The notes under the pieces: model-generated | The model's database searches: none | Told to the model about the DNA's origin: nothing | The model's input: the letters and a program-made list of their open reading frames with translations, nothing else | Part shown: piece after piece, positions 55,581 through 64,000 of the stretch | How the letters are laid out: each line of letters opens with the position of its first letter | Numbering within the stretch: the first letter of the stretch is position 1 | Assembly: GCF_001427385.1 (NCBI RefSeq) | Contig: NZ_LMGJ01000033.1 | Coordinates: 1-64,000, forward strand | DNA length: 64,000 bases | Direction of reading: 5' to 3' | DNA from: Mesorhizobium sp. Root157 | GTDB lineage: Bacteria; Pseudomonadota; Alphaproteobacteria; Rhizobiales; Rhizobiaceae | Translations under genes and position numbers: made by a program

Positions 55581-57254
55581 TTGTTTGCCAATGCACGCCA
55601 GGAACTGAAGCTACTGGCGCGAGATCCGATTCTTCTCGCGCTTTTGGCTATCATTGCCGCCTCCATTGTGCTGTTCGTCATCTATCCGCTGGGCAAAGTT
55701 CTCTTGGCCAGCGTGCAGGTCGACGGCCAATGGACGCTTGCGGAATACTTTTCGCTGGCTGAGCGCAGGCTCTACCGCAACGCCTTGATCAACAGTCTCG
55801 GCGTTGCAGCATTGGTCGGCGTGATCAGCGTCCTGATCGGTTTCGTGGCGGCCTTCGTACTGGCGCGGCTGAACGTTCCGGGAAAATCCCTCCTCCACTA
55901 CATCACGCTGCTGCCGATCGTGTCGCCGCCATTCGTCAGCGCTGTATCGATCCTGTTCCTGTTCGGCTTCAATGGCCTGATCACACGTCAGTTGCTGGGG
56001 TTGAACGACTTTTCCATCTACGGCTTTCACGGCGTGGTCCTGTCGCAGGTGTTCACCTTCGCGCCGATCGCCTATCTTTCCCTGCGGGGCGTGCTGGCTT
56101 CGATCAGCCCGACGCTGGAAGATGCGGCACTCAACATCGGCGCTACCCGTTGGCAGACCTTCTGGAAGGTCAGTTTTCCCCTGTCGCTGCCGGGCATTGC
56201 CGGCGCTTTTCTCGTTGTGTTCATCGAGTCCATGGCGGATTTCGGCAATCCACTGGTTCTCGCCGGCGCGGCGTTTCCCATGCTGGCACCGCAGGCTTAT
56301 CTGGAAATCACGGGATCCTTCAACCTGGCGCGGGGCGCCATGCTCGCGATCGTCCTGTTGATCCCGTCGCTTACGGCGTTTGCCATTCAGCGCTACTATC
56401 TGGCCAAGCGCCAATACATTACCGTGACCGGCAAGCCCTCTGCCTCGACGTCCAAGATCGTGAACGAGCCGGCGAAGTGGCTGCTCTACGCCTTGGTCGT
56501 GCTGTTTGCCCTGTTTGTTGCAGCCTTCTACGCAGTCATATTCCTCGGTGCGTTCACCAAGGTCTGGGGGTTCAACTACACCCCGACGCTCGATCACTTC
56601 ATCTACGTCTTCGATGTCGGGCTCGACACGGTGAAGGACACACTGATCGTTGCCATCATCTCGACCCCCATCAGCGGCTTTCTGGGCATGCTCGTGGCGT
56701 TCCTGATCGTGCGGCGGACGTTTCCCGGCCGGACCGCGCTGGAATTCGGCTCGATCCTGAGTTTCGCCGTGCCGGGAACGGTGGTCGGTATCGGCTATAT
56801 CCTGGCCTTCAACGCGCAGCCGGTGGTCCTGACAGGCACTCTGGCGATCCTGGTCTTGTGTTTCGTGTTCCGCTACATGCCGGTCGGCATCCAGTCGGGC
56901 ATCGCCGTATTGAGACAGATCGACCCGTCGATCGAGGAAGCAGCGCAGAACCTCGGCGCTGACGGCCTGACCACTTTCAGGAAGGTCACGCTGCCACTGA
57001 TCGCGCCGGCCTTCTTCTCCGGCCTGGTTTATGCGTTCGTGCGCGCGATGACAGCGATTAGTGCGGCCATCTTCCTTGTGTCGGCCAACTGGAACCTGAT
57101 GACCGTGCAAATCCTCAATCAGGTCGGCTCGGGCCGCCTCGGCGTTGCAGCCGCCTACAGCGTCGTGGTGATCCTGATCGTGCTGGTTGCGATTGTTATC
57201 ATAAATGCATTCGTGGGGCGCTGGTCACGCCACTCTTCCATGGTGAGATATTGA
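55581..57254 (+). CDS. ABC transporter permease, fused two-domain FbpB type
   Basis: This 557-residue permease has two homologous membrane domains of about six helices. Each carries the EAA loop: LEDAALNIGATRWQTFWKV near residue 180 and IEEAAQNLGADGLTTFRKV near residue 455. A single fused permease is the rule for ferric-iron FbpB proteins. The start is TTG at 55581 with AAGGA nine bases upstream. Its TGA overlaps the ATPase ATG by one base. Confidence 0.9.
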   Translation: MFANARQELKLLARDPILLALLAIIAASIVLFVIYPLGKVLLASVQVDGQWTLAEYFSLAERRLYRNALINSLGVAALVGVISVLIGFVAAFVLARLNVPGKSLLHYITLLPIVSPPFVSAVSILFLFGFNGLITRQLLGLNDFSIYGFHGVVLSQVFTFAPIAYLSLRGVLASISPTLEDAALNIGATRWQTFWKVSFPLSLPGIAGAFLVVFIESMADFGNPLVLAGAAFPMLAPQAYLEITGSFNLARGAMLAIVLLIPSLTAFAIQRYYLAKRQYITVTGKPSASTSKIVNEPAKWLLYALVVLFALFVAAFYAVIFLGAFTKVWGFNYTPTLDHFIYVFDVGLDTVKDTLIVAIISTPISGFLGMLVAFLIVRRTFPGRTALEFGSILSFAVPGTVVGIGYILAFNAQPVVLTGTLAILVLCFVFRYMPVGIQSGIAVLRQIDPSIEEAAQNLGADGLTTFRKVTLPLIAPAFFSGLVYAFVRAMTAISAAIFLVSANWNLMTVQILNQVGSGRLGVAAAYSVVVILIVLVAIVIINAFVGRWSRHSSMVRY

Positions 57255-58315
57255 TGGCTCAAGGAATCAGGATAGCCGGGCTCAACAAGATATTTTCGAG
57301 TCCTGACGGCGCGTCGGTGGCTGCCGTCAAGGATATCGACCTCGAGATTGCCGAGGGCAAGCTTGTTACCTTGCTTGGACCGTCAGGCTGCGGCAAGACA
57401 ACGCTTCTACGCATGATCGCGGGGTTCGAGGAACCGACATCAGGCGATATCTGGTTCGGCGACAAGCGCATCAATGACGAACCGCCGAACAAGCGTGACG
57501 CTGCAATGGTGTTCCAGTCCTATGCGATCTTCCCGCATCTCGATGTGTTCGAAAACGTTGCCTTCGGACTGCGCCTGCGCAAACTCAGCCGGGCAGATAT
57601 CGAAGAGCGCGTGAAGCGCGTTCTCGAGCAGACGGGCCTGTCGGGCCTAGCCCACCGCTCTCCAAGCCAACTCTCCGGCGGCCAGCAGCAACGTGTCGCG
57701 CTGGCGCGCTGCATTGTCATGGAACCACGTGTCCTGTTGTTCGACGAACCACTTTCCAATCTGGATGCCAAGCTGCGCGAGCAAATGCGTATCGAGATCC
57801 GCGAGTTGCAGCAGCGTCTCGGCATCACCAGCATCTACGTCACCCACGACCAGGTCGAGGCAATGAGCATTTCCGACGATATCGTCGTGATGAACGCCGG
57901 TATCGTCGAGCAGATCGGCTCGCCTCATACAGTTTATGCGCGCCCGGCCAGCCGTTTCGTCGCCGACTTCATCGGCAAGGCCAATTTCATTCCGGCGACG
58001 GTCGTGGATGATAGATCAGTAGAGGTGGCCGGCAGGACGCTCGTTCTTCCGGCTTTGCAGGGATTGGAGGCGAAATCGAGGGTAACGCTAGTCGTTCGCC
58101 CGGAGGCCGTCGGCCTGGATCGCAATAAGGGAGATTTTACCGGGACCGTCAGCCGCGTGATGTTCCTCGGCAATATTGCCGAGTATCTGATCAAGATACC
58201 AGGTATCGGCTATTGGCTTGTCGACAGCCCCAATCCCGGCGAGACTGGCCTGTTCGAGGTCGGACAGACCATACATCTGTCACCGAGCCGGTCATCAATC
58301 CACGTGCTCGACTGA
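57254..58315 (+). CDS. ABC transporter ATP-binding protein, FbpC/PotA type
   Basis: This 353-residue ATPase has Walker A GPSGCGKTT near residue 38, the Q-loop, signature LSGGQQQRVALAR near residue 138, Walker B VLLFDEPLSNLD and the H-loop VTHDQ. A C-terminal TOBE-type regulatory domain (about 245-353) is present. It completes the importer. The ATG at 57254 is preferred to the TTG three bases earlier. Confidence 0.92.
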   Translation: MAQGIRIAGLNKIFSSPDGASVAAVKDIDLEIAEGKLVTLLGPSGCGKTTLLRMIAGFEEPTSGDIWFGDKRINDEPPNKRDAAMVFQSYAIFPHLDVFENVAFGLRLRKLSRADIEERVKRVLEQTGLSGLAHRSPSQLSGGQQQRVALARCIVMEPRVLLFDEPLSNLDAKLREQMRIEIRELQQRLGITSIYVTHDQVEAMSISDDIVVMNAGIVEQIGSPHTVYARPASRFVADFIGKANFIPATVVDDRSVEVAGRTLVLPALQGLEAKSRVTLVVRPEAVGLDRNKGDFTGTVSRVMFLGNIAEYLIKIPGIGYWLVDSPNPGETGLFEVGQTIHLSPSRSSIHVLD

Positions 58316-58374
58316 GAGCTAAGGCGCCTGATGCAGGGAAGCCGCGGAACAAGCCCCTTTCGGGAACTAAAGCC

Positions 58375-58662
58375 TCAGCTTCCCTCTACCAGGACGATCT
58401 CGCCATCCGCGACCTGCTGGCGGATTGCAGCTGCGCGCTGATACTCCGGCGAGTGATAGCAGTCATGCGCGATCGCCAGCGAATCAAATTCTATGATGAC
58501 GTTGCGCGCCCGGCCGGGGCCTTCCGCCTTCTCATGCTCGCCACCACGCGCCAGAAACTTGGCCCCGAACCGTTCAAACGCAGGCTTAGCTGCTGCGACA
58601 TAATCCTTGTAACGCTCAGGATCGCGAATATCGACGCGAGCGATCCAGTATCCCTTGGGCAT
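58375..58662 (-). CDS. DUF1330 family protein
   Basis: This 95-residue protein begins PKGYWIARVDIRDPERYKDYVAA, the DUF1330 signature, with the ferredoxin-like EF..ARNVIIEF strand and the HSPEYQ motif. Members are small dimeric proteins of unknown biochemical role. It lies 26 bases behind pyrF on the same strand. Convergent with the ABC ATPase gene, 59 bases apart. Confidence 0.9.
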   Translation of the reverse strand: MPKGYWIARVDIRDPERYKDYVAAAKPAFERFGAKFLARGGEHEKAEGPGRARNVIIEFDSLAIAHDCYHSPEYQRAAAIRQQVADGEIVLVEGS

Positions 58663-58688
58663 TCCAATTCCTCCAGAAATTACTCCGC

Positions 58689-59390
58689 TCAGGCTGAGCG
58701 CATGTCGTCGAGAATAGCTTGCGCCGCCGCCCGCCTGTCAACCGCGCCGACGATCGGGCGCGCCACAACCAGGTGGCTGGAACCGTTGCGGATGGCATCG
58801 CGCGGTGTCACCACGCGCTTCTGGTCGCCGTGCTCGGCACCAGCAGGGCGGATGCCCGGCGTCACCAAGGCAAGGTCGGGACCGACGATCATGCGTACGG
58901 CCGCTGCCTCGTGCGCAGAACAGACGATGCCGCCCATGCCAGCGTGCAGGGCCTGTTCGGCACGCCTCAGCACCAGCGTATGCGGATCGTGCTCATAACC
59001 GGCCTCGATGACGTCGTGCTCGTCCATCGAGGTCAGCACCGTCACCGCCAGCAAGGTGAGGTCGCTGCCGCGCGCTGCGTCGACCGCCGCCCGCATGGTC
59101 TTGGGATAGGCATGCAAGGTGAGCATGGTCATGCCCATACGGACAATGTTTTCGACCCCCTTGGCCACGGTGTTGTCTATGTCGAGCAGCTTCATGTCCA
59201 GGAACACTTTGGTTCCACCACTGGCGAGTTCCCGCGCGAACTCCAGGCCACCGGCGAAGACGAGTTGGTAACCGATCTTGTAGAAGTCCACCACGCCGTC
59301 GAGATCGCGCACCACCTTTTCAGCTTCACCGAGCGTCGGCACGTCGAGGCCGACAATCAAGCGGTCCCGCATCTCAAGGGCTGGGGTCAT
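58689..59390 (-). CDS. pyrF: Orotidine 5'-phosphate decarboxylase
   Basis: This 233-residue TIM barrel forms UMP in pyrimidine synthesis. The catalytic motif is [11 protein letters not shown] near residue 65, matching the DxKxxDI pattern, with the phosphate site TPGIRPAG at the C-terminal end. Its ATG overlaps the TGA of a decayed upstream gene (ATGA, 59387-59390), which suggests pyrF was once translated in coupling with that gene. Confidence 0.96.
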   Translation of the reverse strand: MTPALEMRDRLIVGLDVPTLGEAEKVVRDLDGVVDFYKIGYQLVFAGGLEFARELASGGTKVFLDMKLLDIDNTVAKGVENIVRMGMTMLTLHAYPKTMRAAVDAARGSDLTLLAVTVLTSMDEHDVIEAGYEHDPHTLVLRRAEQALHAGMGGIVCSAHEAAAVRMIVGPDLALVTPGIRPAGAEHGDQKRVVTPRDAIRNGSSHLVVARPIVGAVDRRAAAQAILDDMRSA

Positions 59391-59536
59391 GGCTCTTTCC
59401 TCATCGACAGTATTGCTGCCCGCTCGGCAAGTGTGCTTGCAACATTTTCCATCGCCCGGCGCAAGCGCTCATCACGCAAGTCGCCGTGATCGTCGAATGC
59501 CTCGCCGCCGTGCGGCACCGAGCACTGCAGGAAGGG
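59387..59536 (-). pseudogene. 3' remnant of a probable NADPH-dependent FMN reductase-like gene
   Basis: A frame of about 49 codons ends with TGA overlapping the pyrF ATG. It reads [19 protein letters not shown] and on through [12 protein letters not shown], resembling the C-terminal helix region of NADPH-dependent FMN reductases (EAFDxxGxLxDE pattern). In-frame stops lie just upstream, and the 340-base gap is too small for the normal ~190 codons. The rest of the gap (59537-59729) is open in the other two minus-strand frames, but no family match was recognised, so it looks like decayed coding DNA. Confidence 0.4.
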
Positions 59537-59729
59537 CTATCACGCTGGCGTCGAGCCAGCCGGCACGAAATGTGGGAGGGATAGACACTCCAGACTTGCA
59601 GGCGACGACGACCGGGCCGGATGAAGTGACCAGAGGCGGCAATGACGGCGGTGGGAATCCCGAGGAAAACTTCATGGTGTCGGCGGTAACGACGCGGGCA
59701 GAAAAGGCTACGCCAACTCGATCTTTGAT

Positions 59730-60335
59730 CTAGTGTGCGGCGCGCCGGTAGATCCATAGCCGGGTCGGCGGAATATTGCGGATGATGAAGTCGAAATGCT
59801 CGACCGTGTAATCGCCGCGACCGGCGGGGATGGGCGACATCGGACCATAGGTCAGTTGCACCACCGGGCGACCGGGCGACAGCCGATCCAGCAAGCCACT
59901 AAGATAAGCAACGCGCTGGCTGACCGGGAAGTTCAGCAACGGCACGCCAGAGATCACTGAATCGAATTTCAGATGACGCTTGTCGCCCAGCGTCTTGTCG
60001 AGGTCGAAGGCGTCACCCTCGATAACGTTGACGCCAGGGAAATGGCTGCGCAGATGGTGTACGAAGTCGGCGGAATATTCCACCGAGTAAAGGTCTTCCG
60101 GCTTTACGCCATGCGCCAGAATTGCCTTGGTGATAACCCCTGTTCCCGGGCCAAGTTCAAGCACCGGCATACCGGACTTGATGTCGATCACCGAGGCCAT
60201 TCGGCGCGCGGTGACGGAACTGGTCGGCACGATAGCGCCGACAGCCTTGGGCTTGTGCATCCAGCCCTTGAAGAACTTCAGTTCGTCGTCGAATTTTGCC
60301 GCCAGCGTCTTGCGCAGTCCGGACCCTCTTGCCAT
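59730..60335 (-). CDS. pmtA: Phospholipid N-methyltransferase PmtA
   Basis: This 201-residue SAM-dependent methyltransferase has motif I VLELGPGTGVITKAIL near residue 60 and the acidic motif II SVEYSADF. The N-terminal FFKGWMHKPKAVGAIVPTS is typical of rhizobial PmtA, which turns phosphatidylethanolamine into phosphatidylcholine at the inner membrane. It lies downstream of dnaJ, a known rhizobial position. The start at 60335 has GGGAG seven bases upstream. Confidence 0.9.
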   Translation of the reverse strand: MARGSGLRKTLAAKFDDELKFFKGWMHKPKAVGAIVPTSSVTARRMASVIDIKSGMPVLELGPGTGVITKAILAHGVKPEDLYSVEYSADFVHHLRSHFPGVNVIEGDAFDLDKTLGDKRHLKFDSVISGVPLLNFPVSQRVAYLSGLLDRLSPGRPVVQLTYGPMSPIPAGRGDYTVEHFDFIIRNIPPTRLWIYRRAAH

Positions 60336-60450
60336 GCTAGTTCTCCCGAGGCTCCCCACGCGCTACTTAACACTTGCGTGGCCTCATGCAAGGCATACTC
60401 TGGTACAAGTTGTTGATGACGCTACGGAAGCCTGCGCGTCGCAACCGGTC

Positions 60451-61581
60451 TCAACCTTCGCCGAACGACTCGAAGAAGTCCTTCATGCGAGCGAAGAACC
60501 CGCTTGACTGCGGCGAATTCTCTTTCGACGAAAGTTGCTCGAATTCTTCGAGCAGTTCGCGTTGGCGCCGCGTCAAACTCTGGGGTGTCTCAACGGCGGT
60601 CTGAATGTAGAGATCGCCAATCTGCGGCTGGCGCAACACCGGCATGCCTTTACCCTTGAGGCGGAATTGGCGACCGTTTTGAGTGCCTTCCGGAACCTTC
60701 ACGCGGGTCTGCGTTCCGTCCAGTGTCGCCACCTCGAACGAGCCGCCAAGGGCAGCCGTGGTCATCGAGATCGGCACCTTGCAATAAAGGTCCGCGCCGT
60801 CACGCTGGAAGAACTCATGCGGCTTCACGCTGAGAAAGATGTAGAGGTCGCCCGCAGGCCCGCCGCGCAGGCCCGCTTCGCCTTCGCTGGCCAGCCGGAT
60901 GCGGGTACCGTCTTCTATGCCGGCGGGAATGTTGACCGACAGCGAACGCTCCTCGGTGACACGGCCCTGGCCGGCGCATTTCGGGCACGGGTCCTTGATC
61001 GTCTGGCCGCGTCCATGGCACTGCGGGCAGGTGCGCTCGATCGAAAAGAAGCCTTGGCTCGCCCGAACTTTGCCGTGGCCGTTGCACATGGTGCAGGTAA
61101 CCGGCTGCGTGCCGGGCTTGGCGCCGGAGCCCGAGCATTCGGTGCAGGAGACGGAAGCCGGCACGTGGATTTGCGCGGTCTTGCCGGCAAAGGCTTCCTC
61201 CAACGTGATTTCCATATTATAGCGCAGGTCGGCGCCGCGCTCGCGTCCACCCGACGAACGGCGGCGTCCGCCGCCCATCATGTCGCCAAAAATGTCCTCG
61301 AATATGTCGGCGAAACCGCCCGCGCCGAAACCGGCGGCGCCACCGTTCATGCCGCCATTTTCAAAGGCAGCGTGGCCGAAACGGTCATAGGCCGCACGCT
61401 TCTGCGGGTCCTTCAACGTCTCGTAGGCTTCGTTGATTTCCTTGAATTTGTGTTCGCAGGCGTCATCACCGGGATTGCGGTCAGGATGGAACTGCATGGC
61501 GAGCTTACGGAACGCGCTCTTCAGTTCCTTCTCGTCCGCACCCTTGTTGACGCCAAGCGTCTCGTAAAAATCGGCTTTCAT
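60451..61581 (-). CDS. dnaJ: Chaperone DnaJ
   Basis: This 376-residue type A J-protein has a J-domain with HPD near residues 33-35, a Gly/Phe-rich region, and four CxxCxGxG zinc motifs ([32 protein letters not shown]). A C-terminal substrate-binding domain follows. It stimulates DnaK. The start at 61581 ([10 protein letters not shown]) is the standard J-domain start. A 290-base gap with a terminator separates it from dnaK. Confidence 0.97.
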   Translation of the reverse strand: MKADFYETLGVNKGADEKELKSAFRKLAMQFHPDRNPGDDACEHKFKEINEAYETLKDPQKRAAYDRFGHAAFENGGMNGGAAGFGAGGFADIFEDIFGDMMGGGRRRSSGGRERGADLRYNMEITLEEAFAGKTAQIHVPASVSCTECSGSGAKPGTQPVTCTMCNGHGKVRASQGFFSIERTCPQCHGRGQTIKDPCPKCAGQGRVTEERSLSVNIPAGIEDGTRIRLASEGEAGLRGGPAGDLYIFLSVKPHEFFQRDGADLYCKVPISMTTAALGGSFEVATLDGTQTRVKVPEGTQNGRQFRLKGKGMPVLRQPQIGDLYIQTAVETPQSLTRRQRELLEEFEQLSSKENSPQSSGFFARMKDFFESFGEG

Positions 61582-61819
61582 CTTATCCCGCAACCAGGAC
61601 GTTCGACCGGGTGTTCAATGTCTCGGCGCATTGCATACCTGTCCGGGCACTTGCCGATCCATTTCCGCATCAGCGAACAGCCCAATCCTCATGTTCCGGC
61701 AAGCTCCGAGGAAAACCAGTACGTTTCCCGGAACTGCGCTAGCGTTTCGATTTAAGCGTCCGGCTGCCCGGATGCCAGTACCGCCACCGGTTTCGCAGCG
61801 TTTGTTCATTCATCTTGCA

Positions 61820-61844
61820 GAAAAGCCCGGTTTTACACCGGGCT
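61820..61844 (-). terminator. Rho-independent terminator of dnaK
   Basis: AGCCCGGT (61824-61831) and ACCGGGCT (61837-61844) pair perfectly around five bases. On the minus strand the stem is followed by TTTTCTG. It lies 28 bases past the dnaK stop, so dnaJ needs read-through or its own promoter. No RpoH promoter match was seen in the remaining gap. Confidence 0.87.
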
Positions 61845-61871
61845 CCCCGTCGGTTCGCTCACAAGCCGAAC

Positions 61872-63788
<1,917 letters not shown>

Positions 63789-63909
63789 TGGTTCAATCTC
63801 TCCATCAAGCAGGCTATCAAGGACCCTGTCAGGCGTTCCAGCGACAGCCCCTGTTCACAGAAATTCCGCACTCGCCCGCAAAGTTGGCGCGGTCGGCACG
63901 GTTGTGCGG

Positions 63910-63941
63910 CGTATATAAGAACAGGCCACGCGGCGTGCAAG
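63910..63941 (-). promoter_or_regulatory. RpoH (sigma-32) heat-shock promoter of dnaK
   Basis: On the minus strand CTTG (63938-63941), exactly 18 bases, then CTTATATACG (63910-63919) fit every fixed position of the alphaproteobacterial RpoH consensus CTTG-N17/18-CYTATNTNNG. No CIRCE inverted repeat was seen between it and dnaK. Confidence 0.85.
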
Positions 63942-64000
63942 CGTTCTCCATGCCGCTGTGCAAAGCTCACAGGCACGGCATTGCTGTGGACGGCGTCGGT

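Noticed and set aside
59389..59757. Two frames of over 100 codons in the pmtA-pyrF gap
   Set aside because: Neither resembles a known protein; the frame that overlaps pyrF correctly is a third one that is broken upstream.
61615..61809. A 64-codon frame between dnaJ and dnaK
   Set aside because: There is no ribosome site or recognisable family, and it overlaps the region after the dnaK terminator.

Overview
The window is high-GC, gene-dense chromosomal DNA from an alphaproteobacterium of the Rhizobiales, most likely a Mesorhizobium-like Phyllobacteriaceae. The assignment rests on gene order and content: divL-tsaE/amgK-murU-addBA-trxA, ahcY-ptsH-manX-hprK-chvG-chvI-pckA, hslV-GNAT-DUF2585-hslU, pmtA next to dnaKJ, a short HprK, a DivL with tyrosine in the H-box, an AccD without zinc-ribbon cysteines, a rhizobial RpoH-type promoter on dnaK, and rhizobial intergenic palindromes. 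No rRNA, tRNA or CRISPR array was seen. It is core chromosome with small mobile remnants, not an island.

Layout. 1-301: a probable insertion-sequence end and a rhizobial palindromic repeat. 302-5576 (minus): HrpB helicase, a small acidic protein, a Gfo/Idh/MocA oxidoreductase, a YceI protein and cytochrome b561. 5633-12321 (minus): translation block with pheT, pheS, a kinase-like gene coupled to pheS, rplT, rpmI, a methyltransferase-like membrane protein, and infC with an ATT start. 12539-15899 (plus): an alpha/beta hydrolase, a BenE-type transporter, a DUF2852 protein and a YgjP-type metalloprotease. 15923-16189: a 267-bp MITE-like element. 16514-21729 (plus): trpF-trpB-trpA-accD-folC, with a bidirectional terminator before trxA.

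21849-33677 (minus): one long, tightly overlapped operon read divL, tsaE-amgK fusion, murU, addB, addA, trxA. It combines cell-cycle signalling, tRNA modification, cell-wall sugar recycling and double-strand-break repair. 33874-39576 (minus): chvI, chvG, hprK, manX, ptsH and ahcY, linking an envelope two-component system to a regulatory PTS branch, with pckA divergent. A second MITE-like element (265 bp) lies between chvG and chvI. 41598-43357 (plus): arfB, a BON/LysM protein and alkB.

43364-48793 (minus): the histidine operon hisB-DUF2628-hisH-hisA-(arginase-like)-hisF-hisE-coaA. 49018-52000 (plus): hslV, an acetyltransferase, DUF2585 and hslU. 52043-54306 (minus): an ATP-grasp ligase followed by a polysaccharide deacetylase. 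54576-58315 (plus): a three-gene ABC importer of the ferric-iron type. 58375-63788 (minus): dnaK, dnaJ, pmtA, a decayed reductase remnant, pyrF and DUF1330.

The observations that stand out are: two MITE-like elements that each supply the last base of a neighbour's TAG stop codon; a terminator-like hairpin about a dozen bases before the kinase-pheST operon; an arginase-fold protein with altered catalytic residues inside the his operon; the ATP-grasp/deacetylase pair; and the TsaE-AmgK fusion. I found no clearly new multi-gene system. The ATP-grasp/deacetylase pair and the arginase-like gene are the best candidates for undescribed chemistry.
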